Assembly (NCBI RefSeq): GCF_000282655.1
Contig: NZ_AKIV01000056.1
Location: 21,420-85,419 of the forward strand
Source of the DNA: Polaromonas sp. CF318
Lineage (GTDB): Bacteria; Pseudomonadota; Gammaproteobacteria; Burkholderiales; Burkholderiaceae_C
Direction: 5' to 3'
Length of the DNA: 64,000 nt
Each line of letters opens with the position of its first letter. Positions within the stretch are counted from its first letter, which is position 1. A program made the position numbers and the translations under genes. Below the pieces are notes generated by a model. The model made no database searches. It was not told where the DNA came from and saw only the letters and a list, made by a program, of their open reading frames with translations. Of the stretch, positions 51,764 to 62,550 are shown in pieces.

Positions 51764-52590
51764 GATCGTGCGGCCATGGCTTCGAAGTCACGGGCCGGGA
51801 TGGCAAGGGATATGGACACCATGAGCACCCCATAGGCCAGGCAGGCAAGCGCTCCCAGCCAGGTCAGAAAGTTCCAGGCGTTGTAGCGGCCCGGGTTGGC
51901 TTTCAGTTCCTTGGCATAGTCCGGCGACGCGCCGGGCAGGCCACGTGCCGCGCCGTAGTCAAGCGCGGCATCGCCGAGAAAATAAAATCCCGCGATGCAG
52001 GCCGTCGCCCCAAGGAAAAACATAAATGCCCTCGGCCACTTGAAGCCTTTGAGGAAGAGCAATGCCAGCGCAAAGGCCGCGCCGCCCGTGAGAAAAAGCT
52101 TTCCCGTCACTTTGGGCGAACCCAGCGGCAGCAGTTCGCGCCATACCCAGGGCAAAGGCGCAAGCAGCCATTCGGACGCGGGTGCCAGCCCGCCCCACCG
52201 CAGCCCGGAGAGGGCGCCGCCCGACACCTCCGCCAGGACGATGACGCACACGCAGGTGGCCACGGCGACATAGCAGATATGGCGAAACGTCGTGCAGGCG
52301 GTCGGCGAGGCACTCGACCAGTGGCGTTGCACCAGGTGCGCGGCCCATCCCGCTGCCAGGATGGTGGTCCCGGCCGCGCCAAGCCATGCGGCCATTCCCT
52401 GCAGCACGGCGAAGCCCTCCAGCACAAACACCGGCAGGTAGCCGAACACCACGCCACCCAAGGCATAGGCCAGCAGCACGGCCACCGTCAGGCCCAGCCC
52501 CGTTGAATTGAAGAAGCGCTGTTCGGCGCTGGCCTTCGTCCAGGCCGCCTTGGGATCCGCAGCCGCGGACAAGGCCACCCACCGCCCCAT
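51760..52590 (-). CDS. Hypothetical polytopic membrane protein
   Basis: A 276-residue protein with about seven hydrophobic segments: 33-52, 54-75, 78-90, 105-125, 168-182, 188-206 and 245-268. A Trp-rich loop (SEWLLAPLPWVWRELLPLG) lies in the middle. No family was recognised. It starts 2 bp after the ruvB stop on the same strand and overlaps the TonB-like gene, so it belongs to the tail of the ruvAB operon. Confidence 0.7.
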   Translation of the reverse strand: MGRWVALSAAADPKAAWTKASAEQRFFNSTGLGLTVAVLLAYALGGVVFGYLPVFVLEGFAVLQGMAAWLGAAGTTILAAGWAAHLVQRHWSSASPTACTTFRHICYVAVATCVCVIVLAEVSGGALSGLRWGGLAPASEWLLAPLPWVWRELLPLGSPKVTGKLFLTGGAAFALALLFLKGFKWPRAFMFFLGATACIAGFYFLGDAALDYGAARGLPGASPDYAKELKANPGRYNAWNFLTWLGALACLAYGVLMVSISLAIPARDFEAMAARS

Positions 52591-52592
52591 GT

Positions 52593-53660
<1,068 letters not shown>

Positions 53661-53675
53661 GCTGGCTTACCGGGA

Positions 53676-54248
53676 CTATTTCGCCAATGCCTTCAGCGCC
53701 AGCTTGATGCCGTCGCTCACGCCGATGTCCTTGGGCAGGGCCTTGAGCGCCAGCGCGGCGTCGCGGTCGCTGTAGCCCAGCGCCACCAGGGCCTGCAGGA
53801 TGTCGGATTGGGCGTCGTTGGCCACGCTGACCTGCACGCCGATATCGGCGCCCAGCTTGCCCTTGAGTTCGAGCAGCAGGCGCTCGGCGGTTTTTTTGCC
53901 GATGCCGGGCACCTTGATGATGCGTCCGGCTTCCTGCTGGGTCACCGCCTGCGAGAGTTCCTCGACGCTCATGCCGCTGAGCACGCTGAGCGCGGTGCGC
54001 GGGCCCACGCCGGAGATCTTGATCAGCTGGCGGAAGGCGGCGCGTTCGGTGGCGCTGCCGAAGCCGTAGAGGATTTGCGCGTCTTCGCGCACCACGAAGT
54101 GCGTCAGCAGGCTGACTTTTTCGCCCAGGCCGGGCAGGTTGTAGAAGGTGCTCATGGGCACCAGCACCTCATAGCCGACGCCGTTGCAGTCCACCAGGAT
54201 CTCCGGGGGATTTTTTTCGGCCAGCTGGCCTGAGAGTCTTCCAATCAT
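53676..54248 (-). CDS. ruvA: Holliday junction DNA helicase subunit RuvA
   Basis: A 190-residue protein with all three RuvA domains: [14 protein letters not shown] fold, helix-hairpin-helix motifs ([18 protein letters not shown] and [19 protein letters not shown]) and the C-terminal helical domain that binds RuvB. It recognises Holliday junctions. The ATG at 54248 is chosen by homology. It is divergent from phoH with a short spacer (104 bp). Confidence 0.97.
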   Translation of the reverse strand: MIGRLSGQLAEKNPPEILVDCNGVGYEVLVPMSTFYNLPGLGEKVSLLTHFVVREDAQILYGFGSATERAAFRQLIKISGVGPRTALSVLSGMSVEELSQAVTQQEAGRIIKVPGIGKKTAERLLLELKGKLGADIGVQVSVANDAQSDILQALVALGYSDRDAALALKALPKDIGVSDGIKLALKALAK

Positions 54249-54352
54249 GGGCAAATCTTATCAGTCAGGCGCGGGCGTCCGTTTGGGCGGACAATTAGGT
54301 TTTGACCGGTGCCCGGCGCCGGTGTTTTGAGTTTTTCAGGAAATCCACCGCC

Positions 54353-55369
54353 TTGATCCTTCGCCACACCTTCACGCCGCCCAACAACACCCGCATGGGT
54401 CACTTGTGCGGACCCATGGACAGCCATATCCGCACCATAGAGGCGGCGCTGGATGTCACGATCGCGCACCGCTTTGAGCAGTTCAAGATCGACGGCACCA
54501 AAGTCAAGGCGACTTTGGCGCTGGAGGTGCTCCAGGCCCTGTACGAAATCGCCCAGCGGCCCATAGAGCCCGAAACCGTGCAGCTGATGCTGGCCGGCGA
54601 CACGGCCCTGAGCACCGCGCCCGACGGCGGAATCACGCTGTCGACCCGGCGCGCCGACCTGCGCGCCCGCACCAACAACCAGGGCACCTACCTGGAAAAC
54701 ATCGCCACGCACGACATCACCTTCGGCATCGGCCCGGCCGGCACCGGCAAGACCTACCTGGCCGTGGCCTGCGCGGTCGATGCGCTGGAACGCAGCACCG
54801 TGCAGCGCATCGTGCTGACGCGCCCCGCGGTCGAGGCCGGCGAGCGCCTGGGATTTTTGCCGGGCGACCTGAGCCAGAAGGTCGACCCCTACCTGCGCCC
54901 CCTGTACGACGCGCTGCACGAGTTGATGGGGTTTGAGCGCGTGCAAAAGGCGTTTGAGCGCCAGCAGATCGAGATCGCGCCGCTGGCCTTTATGCGCGGC
55001 CGCACGCTGAACCACGCCTTTGTCATCCTCGATGAGGCGCAAAACACCACGCCCGAGCAGATGAAGATGTTCCTCACGCGGATAGGCTTCGGCAGCAAGG
55101 CGGTGGTGACGGGCGATGTGAGCCAGGTCGACTTGCCGCGCACCCAGCTCAGCGGCCTGGTGGATGCCGAGCGCGTGCTCAGGCGCGTCAAGGGCATTGC
55201 CATTACCCGCCTGACCAGTTCCGACGTGGTACGTCACCCGCTGGTGGCGCGCATCGTCGATGCGTATGACAAATCACCGGGTCGGCCGGCCCTCGCGGAG
55301 GAGGGCGTCGCTGAACCGGTGGCGGCGCCGGCCCGCCGCGCCAGCGCAAGGAGCCGTAATGGCTCTTAA
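54353..55369 (+). CDS. PhoH-like ATPase (YbeZ type)
   Basis: A 338-residue P-loop protein with Walker [15 protein letters not shown] (about 125-138) and Walker B VILDEAQN, followed by [11 protein letters not shown]. YbeZ-type PhoH proteins are associated with YbeY in ribosome and RNA metabolism. A TTG at 54353 is chosen as start: AGGAAA lies about 9 bases before it and the resulting [11 protein letters not shown] begins the family alignment. It overlaps ybeY by 11 bp. A Ser/Arg-rich tail follows the ATPase core. Confidence 0.88.
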   Translation: MILRHTFTPPNNTRMGHLCGPMDSHIRTIEAALDVTIAHRFEQFKIDGTKVKATLALEVLQALYEIAQRPIEPETVQLMLAGDTALSTAPDGGITLSTRRADLRARTNNQGTYLENIATHDITFGIGPAGTGKTYLAVACAVDALERSTVQRIVLTRPAVEAGERLGFLPGDLSQKVDPYLRPLYDALHELMGFERVQKAFERQQIEIAPLAFMRGRTLNHAFVILDEAQNTTPEQMKMFLTRIGFGSKAVVTGDVSQVDLPRTQLSGLVDAERVLRRVKGIAITRLTSSDVVRHPLVARIVDAYDKSPGRPALAEEGVAEPVAAPARRASARSRNGS

Positions 55370-55814
55370 GCAATTAAGCCTGTCGCTGCAGTTCGGCGAG
55401 CTGAAGAATGCCGCGCGCCATCGCGCGGCCCTGCCGCGCCACAGCGTGGCCCGCTGGATACGCCATGCGCTCGCGCATGACGGCGAGATCACCGTGCGCA
55501 TCGTGGATGCCGAGGAAGGCCAGGCGCTGAACCGCGGCTACCGCCGGCGCGACTACGCCACCAATGTGCTGACCTTTGACTACACACAGGCGCCCGTCGT
55601 GACGGCCGACCTGGTGCTGTGCGCGCCCGTGGTGGCCAAAGAGGCGAAAGACAACGGCAAGACGCTGCAGGCCCACTACGCCCATTTGCTGGTGCACGGC
55701 ACCTTGCACGCCCAGGGCTGGGACCATGAGACCGGCGAGCAAGACGCCGAAGCCATGGAGGCGGAGGAAATCCGCATCCTCGCGGGGCTGGGTTTCAAGA
55801 ACCCCTATCGCTGA
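55359..55814 (+). CDS. ybeY: Endoribonuclease YbeY (rRNA maturation)
   Basis: A 151-residue metalloprotein with the zinc motif [11 protein letters not shown] (H-x3-H-x5-H) near residue 115-125 and [17 protein letters not shown] before it. It is a ribonuclease in 16S rRNA 3' processing and ribosome quality control. The ATG at 55359 is preceded by AAGGAG at 5 bases and overlaps the phoH end, the standard linked pair. Confidence 0.95.
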   Translation: MALKQLSLSLQFGELKNAARHRAALPRHSVARWIRHALAHDGEITVRIVDAEEGQALNRGYRRRDYATNVLTFDYTQAPVVTADLVLCAPVVAKEAKDNGKTLQAHYAHLLVHGTLHAQGWDHETGEQDAEAMEAEEIRILAGLGFKNPYR

Positions 55815-55847
55815 GGTTCCGGCCCCGTTGAGGCCGCGAACAGATTC

Positions 55848-56528
55848 TCAGGACTTCCACTTGTCCATATAGGCCGCGTAACCGGCGCGCCAGGACGGGG
55901 TGCCGAAGACGCCACTGCTCTGGTGCACCACGGAAATCGGCCAGGTGCCCATGCTGAGCCCCAGCTTCTCGGCTTCACGGCAAAAGTCGAGGTCGTAAAA
56001 ATGGAAATTGAAACGCTCGTCAAAGCGCAGGCCTTTGTCGATCAGCAGCTGGCTCTCGCAGGCCAGCCACAAACCGTCCAGCAGCTTGACCGGCTGGCCC
56101 GACGGGCCAAAGACGCTGAGGTTGGAGGAGGGGAAGCCATCGCCGTGGCCCACCACGCCGCTCAGGTTTTCGCGTGCATCCCAGGTGAGTTTTTCATCAA
56201 TAAAGGCCCAGCCTGGCTGGCGCGGCACGCGGCGCAAATTGCCGGCTAGGCCGACAATGTTGTATTTCTGGATGCCTTCCCGCAAGCGGTCGGCCCAGAA
56301 AAAGTCGCAAAGGTGCAGGTCGTCATGGCAAAAAACCAGCAATGCCGGCTGCTCCCGCGCCTCCTCGATGGCCTGGTTGTAGACGGAGGGCAGGCCGGCG
56401 GTATTGCTTTCAAATACCCGCACCTGTATGCCGCCCAGCGGGTAATAGAGGGCCAGCGAGCGGCCCAGCGCGGTTTCAGTGAAGAAGTTGTCAAAACTGG
56501 AGCGCGTGGCGACGACAAAACGGATCAT
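55848..56528 (-). CDS. Family 2-like glycosyltransferase
   Basis: The 226-residue protein has the GT-A layout seen in the StrF-like domain (Glyco_tranf_2_5): IRFVVATRSSFDNFF, a nucleotide-sugar binding stretch NTAGLPSVYNQAIEEA, and LLVFCHDDLHL (a DxD-type acid pair at about 68-69). A C-terminal FNFHFYDLDFCREAEKLGL carries further acidic residues. No membrane segment. It lies alone, convergent to ybeY. The acceptor is unknown. Confidence 0.8.
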   Translation of the reverse strand: MIRFVVATRSSFDNFFTETALGRSLALYYPLGGIQVRVFESNTAGLPSVYNQAIEEAREQPALLVFCHDDLHLCDFFWADRLREGIQKYNIVGLAGNLRRVPRQPGWAFIDEKLTWDARENLSGVVGHGDGFPSSNLSVFGPSGQPVKLLDGLWLACESQLLIDKGLRFDERFNFHFYDLDFCREAEKLGLSMGTWPISVVHQSSGVFGTPSWRAGYAAYMDKWKS

Positions 56529-56619
56529 GGGCAGCCTAAAGAGTGTGCGAGCTGAGTCGGCCGCGAGACATTAGCTGCCGCCGGATTCACTTGCCGGTTT
56601 ATACCTCAGCCTTTCCTTG

Positions 56620-57069
56620 TCAGGCGGCCGGGTCAATCTGAAGTGGAATGGTCACCGGCCCGTCATTGACCAGGTGCACCTTCATGTCGGCGGCAAACCG
56701 CCCGGTTTGCACCTCGGGGTGCAGTGCCAGCGCCTGTGCCACAAAATGGTCGTAGAGCCGGCGGCCCTCTTCGGGCGCCGCCGCGCCGGTGAAGCTGGGC
56801 CGGTTGCCGCCCGAGGCGTCGGCCGCCAGCGTGAACTGGCTGACGACGAGCAGGCCGCCCTGGACGTCCTGCACCGACAGGTTCATTTTTCCGGCCTCGT
56901 CGGAAAAGATGCGCAGCTTGAGTATCTTGGCCAGCAGCTTGTCGGCCTGCGCTTCGCCATCGCCGCGCTCGGCGCATACCAGCACCAGCAGCCCGGGCCC
57001 GATCCGGCCGACGGTCTCGCCTTCAATCACCACGCGGGCCTCGGCCACACGCTGCAGCAAGGCTTTCAT
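56620..57069 (-). CDS. dtd: D-aminoacyl-tRNA deacylase
   Basis: The 149-residue enzyme hydrolyses D-aminoacyl-tRNA. It has [18 protein letters not shown] at the start, [26 protein letters not shown] with the SQFTL and the C-terminal GxP-bearing active site NDGPVTI. Normal length. It overlaps the preceding binding-protein gene by one base (TGATG), so translation is coupled. Confidence 0.96.
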   Translation of the reverse strand: MKALLQRVAEARVVIEGETVGRIGPGLLVLVCAERGDGEAQADKLLAKILKLRIFSDEAGKMNLSVQDVQGGLLVVSQFTLAADASGGNRPSFTGAAAPEEGRRLYDHFVAQALALHPEVQTGRFAADMKVHLVNDGPVTIPLQIDPAA

Positions 57070-57821
57070 CAGTCGCCCACGCCGGCCGCGACGAACAGCG
57101 GCTTGCCCACCGGCCCCGCGAGAAAACTCACGAACTGCTGGGCCAGTTCCTGCTGCTTGCCGGATGCCAGCGGCGCGGCGGTGTAAGAGGTGTAGTTCTG
57201 CACCTCGGCCGGCACCGGGCCGACGAACTTCAGGCCCTTGCCCTGGTAGAGCAGAATTTCAGTGATCGCGCCGAAGCCGATCTCCTGGCCCTTGCCCTTG
57301 ATGACGTGTTCCATCACGGCGGCGCCATCGGGATAGCGCGTGGTTTTGCCCTCGACCTGCGCATAGACGTCCATCTTTTTGAGCAGGCCTTCGAGGTACA
57401 GGCCGGTGGACGCGCGGTTGAACACCAGCGAATCGGCGGCCAGCACCGAGCGCTTCAGCGCCTCGGCGCTGCTGATGTCGGGCGCGGTCGCGCCTTCGCG
57501 CACGGCGACGCCCATGCCGACACGGCCGACGTTGGCGCGTGTTTCGGCCAGCTTGCTGGCCGACGCGAATTCGCCGATCACGGCGGGCGGCGCGATCACC
57601 ACGTCAAAGGCCGGGTTGGATTCCATGCGTTTTCTGAGTTCGGGCGCGGTGTTGAAGGTGATCTTCACGCCGTGGCCGGTCTGCTTTTCAAACGCGGCGG
57701 CCGCGGCCTTCAGGCCCGGCTCGATGGCGCCGGCACTGAGGACTGCGATGTCCGCTGCGTGCGCTGTGAAGGTCAACAGAGCGCAGGCAAGGGCTTGGGC
57801 GGGAAGCAAGATGCGTTTCAT
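57069..57821 (-). CDS. ModA-like periplasmic substrate-binding protein (orphan)
   Basis: The 250-residue protein has a signal peptide ([23 protein letters not shown], cut near residue 22) and a type II periplasmic binding fold like ModA/ABC substrate-binding proteins: [25 protein letters not shown] and [22 protein letters not shown]. No modBC permease or ATPase genes are near. Ligand unknown. The gene is directly upstream of dtd, with which it shares one base. Confidence 0.82.
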   Translation of the reverse strand: MKRILLPAQALACALLTFTAHAADIAVLSAGAIEPGLKAAAAAFEKQTGHGVKITFNTAPELRKRMESNPAFDVVIAPPAVIGEFASASKLAETRANVGRVGMGVAVREGATAPDISSAEALKRSVLAADSLVFNRASTGLYLEGLLKKMDVYAQVEGKTTRYPDGAAVMEHVIKGKGQEIGFGAITEILLYQGKGLKFVGPVPAEVQNYTSYTAAPLASGKQQELAQQFVSFLAGPVGKPLFVAAGVGD

Positions 57822-57874
57822 GAAAGCTCCTGGGCGAAAAAGGGCTGGGAAATTATCGAGGCAGATGCCGGCCT

Positions 57875-58789
57875 TTAGATCAGATCGGCCTCGTCGTCAA
57901 AATGCGCTTCCACGTCGCTGGGCAGCAACTGGATGGTGGCGCGCAGGCCGGGCACAGCGCTCATCAGGGCCTGCTCGACGCTGGCGCGTACCGCCGCGGC
58001 CCGTCCCAGCGACCAGCTGGCCGGCATGTGCATGTGCAGATCGACAAAACGCCGCTGGCCGGCGCGGCGCGTGCTGAGGTGGTCAAAGCGGATGGTGGGA
58101 TGGCCGAAGTCTTGCAGCACTTTCTGGATCTCGGCCATCACCTCGGGCTCCACGGCTTCGTCCATCAGGCCTTGAGAAGAGCGCCACACCAGCTGGCAGC
58201 CTTCCCACAGAATGTTGATGGCCACGCCTATCGCGACCACGGCGTCCAGCCAGAGCCAGCCCGTCGCGATCACCGCGCCTATGCCGACCACCACGCCCGC
58301 CGAGGTCCAGACGTCGGTCACCAGGTGTTTGGCGTCGGCCTCCAGCGCGATCGAGCGGTGCGCCCTGGCCACGCGGAACATCACCCAGGCCAGCAGGCCG
58401 TTGAGGGCCGAGCTGCCCACAGCCAGCGCCAGGCCCCAGCCCATTTTTTCGAGCGGCTGCGGGTTCAGGATGCGGTGGGCCGCGGCCCAGATGATGGCCG
58501 CCGCCGCGCCTATGATCAGCGCGCCTTCAAAGCCGGAGGAAAAATACTCGGCCTTGTGGTGGCCGTAGGGGTGGTCGTCGTCGGCGGGCCGCTGCGCGAT
58601 GGTGACCATGGCCAGGCCGAACAGTGCGCTGGCCAGGTTGACGAAGGACTCCATCGCATCCGACAACAGCCCCACCGAGCCGGTGATGTACCAGGCCGTG
58701 GTCTTCAGCGCGATGGTGAGCACCGCGACGGCCACCGAGGCCAGCAGCATGCGCTGCGGCGTCAGGGCCTGGAAGGTGGTCGAGTTCAT
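57875..58789 (-). CDS. Cation diffusion facilitator (divalent metal efflux)
   Basis: A 304-residue six-span CDF transporter. Helix 2 reads GLLSDAMESFVNLAS and helix 5 EADAKHLVTDVWTS, with the HxxxD metal site, and the conserved DHPYGHHKAEYFSSG loop lies between helices 2 and 3. The cytosolic C-terminal domain (about 210-290) is complete. It exports Zn, Fe or Mn by proton exchange; sequence alone cannot choose. ATG 58789 matches the family N-terminus. It is divergent from the cupin gene. Confidence 0.88.
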   Translation of the reverse strand: MNSTTFQALTPQRMLLASVAVAVLTIALKTTAWYITGSVGLLSDAMESFVNLASALFGLAMVTIAQRPADDDHPYGHHKAEYFSSGFEGALIIGAAAAIIWAAAHRILNPQPLEKMGWGLALAVGSSALNGLLAWVMFRVARAHRSIALEADAKHLVTDVWTSAGVVVGIGAVIATGWLWLDAVVAIGVAINILWEGCQLVWRSSQGLMDEAVEPEVMAEIQKVLQDFGHPTIRFDHLSTRRAGQRRFVDLHMHMPASWSLGRAAAVRASVEQALMSAVPGLRATIQLLPSDVEAHFDDEADLI

Positions 58790-58924
58790 GGCGCTATTGT
58801 GTACGAGGGTGATGGCGCCAAGGGTTGTTCCCAAGGCCGGCACCCGGCGCGGCCGCTAGCATGGGTGCGCGCCGCAATTGCCGCGCGTGATCAAACACAA
58901 TGAACCACTCCTGAGGAAACACCC

Positions 58925-59326
58925 ATGAAGATCCAGAAACGCAGCGTCGCCCTGGTGCTGGGCACCGTGCTGGCCATGTCGGCCGGCGCCTTGTTCGCGC
59001 AGGCCTCGGGCCTGACGCGCACGCTTGTCGGCAAAGCCGACGTGTCCGTGCCCGGGCGTGAGGCCGTGGTGGCTCGCGTCGACGTGGCGCCCGGCGCCAA
59101 GGCCGGCCGCCACACCCATCCCGGCGACGAAATCAGCTATGTGCTCGAAGGCGAGGCCACCCTGCTGATCGACGGCCAGCCGCCGCGCCAGGTCAAGGCG
59201 GGCGAGTCCTTCGTCATTCCGGCCGGTGTGGTGCACGATGCCCACAACACCACCAATGCGCCCATCAAGCTGGTCGGCGTTTACGTCGTCGAAAAAGGCA
59301 AGCCGCTGGCCTCGCCCGCACCCTGA
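58925..59326 (+). CDS. Periplasmic cupin-domain protein
   Basis: The 133-residue protein has a signal peptide (MKIQKRSVALVLGTVLAMSAGALFAQA) and a single cupin barrel with the metal-binding motif HTHPGDEISYVLEGEATLLIDG and second-motif His in FVIPAGVVHDAHN. It could bind a metal and a small ligand; function unknown. A GC-rich hairpin (CGGCGCC-GCCCG-GGCGCCG, 59341-59359) follows. Confidence 0.82.
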   Translation: MKIQKRSVALVLGTVLAMSAGALFAQASGLTRTLVGKADVSVPGREAVVARVDVAPGAKAGRHTHPGDEISYVLEGEATLLIDGQPPRQVKAGESFVIPAGVVHDAHNTTNAPIKLVGVYVVEKGKPLASPAP

Positions 59327-59407
59327 GCCCGCGCGGCAGGCGGCGCCGCCCGGGCGCCGCAAGCTCCGGTCGCCAATGCGACAATGGCCGCCGGAGTAAA
59401 AACAACA

Positions 59408-59944
59408 ATGTCCTATCCGCATCTGATCGCAGCCACCGCGCTGGCGCTGGCTGCGGCCGGCGCGCACGCGCAGGCCCCGTCGGCAAGCACCTCATCCCCC
59501 ATCACCGAACCCCCAGGTATTGCGGCCGTCCCGGCCGCCCCTGTTGAAGCCGCCATCCGGCAAGCCGGCTTCCTCAAGACGCTCAAAGGCGGCGTTCAGT
59601 TACTGCAAGCGCCGGGCGAGGCGGCGCGGGCGGCGCAGGCCGGCGACGCGCTGCTGCCCGGCGGGCGCATCACGACCGGCCCCGACTCCGCCGCCAGCGT
59701 GGTGCTGCGCGACGGCAGCACGCTGGTGCTCGGGCCGTCTTCGCAAATGGAGCTCACGGCCTTCAGCTTTGACGCCACCACCCATGAAGGCAACTTGCTG
59801 GCCTCGCTGCTCAAGGGCTCGCTGCGCATGATCACCGGCCTGCTCGGCAAGTCGCACCCGGAAGCGGTGCGCATCGAGACGCAATTCGCCTTTGTCGGCG
59901 TGCGCGGGACGGACTTCATCGTGCAGGCGGACGAGCAGCCATGA
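59408..59944 (+). CDS. FecR-domain periplasmic protein
   Basis: A 178-residue exported protein with a signal peptide (MSYPHLIAATALALAAAGAHA) and a FecR domain (about 60-175): GGRITTGPDSAASVVLRDGSTLVLGPSSQMEL, then GSLRMITGLLGKSHPEAVRIET and VGVRGTDFIV. FecR domains outside siderophore systems are thought to bind or anchor at the cell surface. The start overlaps nothing; the stop overlaps the next gene (ATGA). It heads a three-gene unit with an OmpA-like lipoprotein and an unknown protein. Confidence 0.84.
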   Translation: MSYPHLIAATALALAAAGAHAQAPSASTSSPITEPPGIAAVPAAPVEAAIRQAGFLKTLKGGVQLLQAPGEAARAAQAGDALLPGGRITTGPDSAASVVLRDGSTLVLGPSSQMELTAFSFDATTHEGNLLASLLKGSLRMITGLLGKSHPEAVRIETQFAFVGVRGTDFIVQADEQP

Positions 59945-60555
59945 GCGGCCGTCCTGGCCTTTTGATCCCCGTCACGCTCGCCTTGCTGCTGGCGGCCTGT
60001 TCGGCTCCCAGCACCCGCGTTGTGCTGCTGCCGCAGGAAGGCGGTGCGCCGTCCGCCGTGGTGGTGCGCGCCAAGGCGGGCGCCGGCGCCGAGACCACCG
60101 TGTCCCAGCCCTACCAGCGCGCCACCGCGGCATCGGGCGCCGGCGGTGCGCCGCGGCTGGATCAGGCCGACCCGGCCAAGGTACTGGCCGAACACCGCTC
60201 GCTGTTCGACATGGCGCCGCCCCGGCCGCAGCGCTACACGCTGTATTTCGACGCCGGCGGCACGGTGCTCACGGCCGAATCGCAACTGGTGCTGGAACAG
60301 GTGCTGGCCGCGGCGCTGGCCCGCAGCGGCGGTGACATGGTGATCACCGGCCATACCGACACCGTGGGCTCGGGCGCCAGCAACGACGCCCTCTCGGCCC
60401 AGCGCGCGCAGCAGGTGCGCCAGATGCTGGCTGATCGCCAGTTCCCGGCGGCGCGCATTGAGGCCGCGGGCCGGGGTGAGCGCGAGCTTGCCGTGCCGAC
60501 GGCCGATGAGGTCGACGAGCCGCGCAACCGGCGCGTCACCATCGAGGTTCGCTGA
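59941..60555 (+). CDS. OmpA-like peptidoglycan-binding lipoprotein
   Basis: A 204-residue lipoprotein (lipobox LAAC, C20) with a spacer to about residue 90 and a C-terminal OmpA/MotB domain: YTLYFDAGGTVLTAES, VITGHTDTVGSGASND, LSAQRAQQVRQMLADRQ and GRGERELAVPTADEVDEPRNRRVTIEV. The domain binds diaminopimelic acid in peptidoglycan, so it would tie the outer membrane to the wall. It overlaps both neighbours (4 bp and 1 bp), indicating translational coupling with the FecR-domain protein. Confidence 0.88.
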   Translation: MSGRPGLLIPVTLALLLAACSAPSTRVVLLPQEGGAPSAVVVRAKAGAGAETTVSQPYQRATAASGAGGAPRLDQADPAKVLAEHRSLFDMAPPRPQRYTLYFDAGGTVLTAESQLVLEQVLAAALARSGGDMVITGHTDTVGSGASNDALSAQRAQQVRQMLADRQFPAARIEAAGRGERELAVPTADEVDEPRNRRVTIEVR

Positions 60556-61040
60556 TGGACCCGACGCAGATCCGTAAAAAAACGGGCGTTGGCGCCGTCG
60601 TGATGGGCATGCTGGTCGCAGCATGGATCTACTCTGCTGACGCTGGGGCTCAAGAGTCCGCAGCAACCGTGACAGGACGGATCGCTGAACGTAACGACGT
60701 GGCAAAGCAGTCCCGCTTTGTGATCAACCAGGACTACACCCAAGCCATGGGCGGGCTTTTTGGTTTGCTGTTGGCCGACCTGATGGGAACAGCCGCCCAC
60801 AGCCAATACGTGATCCACACAGAGTCTGGGCGCACCCTGTACCTGGCGGCGAAAGAGGTATTTGGCGTCAATACCTGCGTTTCTATAACCGCCCCGGCGG
60901 CCTCTATAGAGAAAGGCTTTGTTGAGCTGGGTCAAGCTGGCTTACAGCCGATTCCGGAATGCGTGGCTCTCAAGGAGACGGTTGTCCCCCCGATTGCCGA
61001 AAGCGATGAAATCAAGGAAAAACCTGGGCGGCCCAATTAG
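60555..61040 (+). CDS. Hypothetical exported or membrane-anchored protein
   Basis: A 161-residue protein with one N-terminal hydrophobic segment (about 11-28, GVGAVVMGMLVAAWIYSADA) that may be a signal peptide with cleavage after AGA. The mature part has a second hydrophobic stretch (GGLFGLLLADLMG) and two Cys residues. Base composition is lower in GC than its neighbours. No family recognised. It shares one base with the OmpA-like gene (TGATG), so it is the third member of this unit. Confidence 0.7.
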   Translation: MDPTQIRKKTGVGAVVMGMLVAAWIYSADAGAQESAATVTGRIAERNDVAKQSRFVINQDYTQAMGGLFGLLLADLMGTAAHSQYVIHTESGRTLYLAAKEVFGVNTCVSITAPAASIEKGFVELGQAGLQPIPECVALKETVVPPIAESDEIKEKPGRPN

Positions 61041-61090
61041 CGGGCAGGCGATTTTCGCTCTCCTCCAGTGCGCCCGCCCGCCGGGCTCAA

Positions 61091-62323
61091 TCAACCCAGC
61101 GTCACGCGCGCGAACTTGCGCTTGCCGACCTGCAGCACATAGGTGCCGGCCGCCAGCTTGAGCGCCTTGTCGCTGACCACGCTGGAGTCCACGCGCACGC
61201 CGCCGCCGTCGATCAGGCGCGTAGCTTCGCTGCCCGAAGGCGCCAGGCCCGCGGCTTTCAGCAGCGCCCCAATGCCCATGGGTGCGCCGGTCAGCGACAC
61301 CTCGGGAATCTCGTCGGGCACACCGCCCTTGCTGCGGTTGATGAAGTCCTGCTCGGCGGCCTCGGCCGAGGCGGTTGAATGAAAGCGCGCGGTGATTTCC
61401 TTGGCCAGCGCGACCTTGGCGTCCTTGGGGTTGCGCCCGCCGTCGACCTCGGCCTTGAGGGCCGCGATGTCGGCTTCGCTCTTGAAGGACAGCAGCGTGT
61501 ACCACTTCCACATCAGCACGTCGGAGATCGACAGCACCTTGGCGAACATGGTGTTGGCGTCCTCGCTGATGCCGATGTAGTTGTTCTTGCTCTTGGACAT
61601 TTTTTCAATGCCGTCCAGGCCTTCGAGCAAGGGCATGGTCAGGATGCACTGCGGCTCCTGCCCGTATTCCTGCTGCAGGTGGCGGCCCATCAGGAGGTTG
61701 AACTTCTGGTCGGTGCCGCCGAGCTCGAGGTCGCTCTTGAGCGCCACCGAGTCGTAGCCCTGCATCAGCGGGTACAAAAACTCATGCACGCTGATGGGCG
61801 TGCCGGCCTTGAAGCGGTCATGGAAGTCGTTGCGCTCCATCATGCGGGCCACGGTGTAGCGCGAGGCCAGCTGGATCATGCCGGTGGCGCCCAGCGGCTC
61901 GCTCCATTCGCTGTTGTAGCGGATTTCGGTTTTGGCCGGGTCCAGAACCAGGCTGGCCTGGCGGTAGTAGGTCTCGGCATTGACCTTGATCTGTTCGGGC
62001 GTGAGCGGCGGGCGCGTGCTGTTGCGGCCCGAAGGGTCGCCGATCAGGCTGGTGAAGTCGCCTATAAGAAAAATGACTGTATGGCCCAAATCCTGGAGCT
62101 GACGCATTTTGTTCAGCACCACGGTGTGGCCGACATGAATGTCAGGCGCGGTCGGATCCAGGCCCAGCTTGATGCGCAGCGGAACCCCGGTGGCCTCGGA
62201 TTTGGCCAGTTTTTGTATCCAATCGTTTTCCGGGATCAGTTCTTCGCAGCCTCTCAGGGTGGTTGCGAGGCCCATCTTTACACGGTCGGTGATGGGGTAT
62301 TTTGTAACAAGCGCTTGATTCAT
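61091..62323 (-). CDS. tyrS: Tyrosine-tRNA ligase
   Basis: A 410-residue class I aminoacyl-tRNA synthetase. HVGH (HIGH variant, about 63-66) and [10 protein letters not shown] provide the ATP-binding motifs. The C-terminal S4-like domain ([14 protein letters not shown]) binds tRNA. Length and [15 protein letters not shown] are typical of the bacterial TyrRS type found in Burkholderiales. It is divergent from the M23 peptidase gene across a 227-bp region. Confidence 0.96.
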   Translation of the reverse strand: MNQALVTKYPITDRVKMGLATTLRGCEELIPENDWIQKLAKSEATGVPLRIKLGLDPTAPDIHVGHTVVLNKMRQLQDLGHTVIFLIGDFTSLIGDPSGRNSTRPPLTPEQIKVNAETYYRQASLVLDPAKTEIRYNSEWSEPLGATGMIQLASRYTVARMMERNDFHDRFKAGTPISVHEFLYPLMQGYDSVALKSDLELGGTDQKFNLLMGRHLQQEYGQEPQCILTMPLLEGLDGIEKMSKSKNNYIGISEDANTMFAKVLSISDVLMWKWYTLLSFKSEADIAALKAEVDGGRNPKDAKVALAKEITARFHSTASAEAAEQDFINRSKGGVPDEIPEVSLTGAPMGIGALLKAAGLAPSGSEATRLIDGGGVRVDSSVVSDKALKLAAGTYVLQVGKRKFARVTLG

Positions 62324-62337
62324 AAGGGTTTTTCACA

Positions 62338-62357
62338 TGTCGGGGGATTGTCCGACA
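62338..62357. promoter_or_regulatory. Inverted repeat in the tyrS leader
   Basis: TGTCGG (62338-62343) and CCGACA (62352-62357) are perfect inverted arms around an 8-nt centre, 14 bp upstream of the tyrS start. It may be a small RNA hairpin or operator. The rest of 62324-62550 shows a -10-like TATACT (62360-62365) but no convincing partner. Confidence 0.5.
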
Positions 62358-62550
62358 GATATACTGGCGGCTCTCCTGCATCCAGCGCGCCATTTTAGTT
62401 GGCCTGCAAATTGCTGATCAGGAACCACATCGTCTGGATGGCTCAGGCCCCACCCCTTCAATCCAGGGCTGGCCATCAAAGCTCTCCATTGTTTTATACA
62501 GCAGTCCGGCGCTCCGCAGCGCCCGATGCATTTTTGTTGGGAATTTTGTC

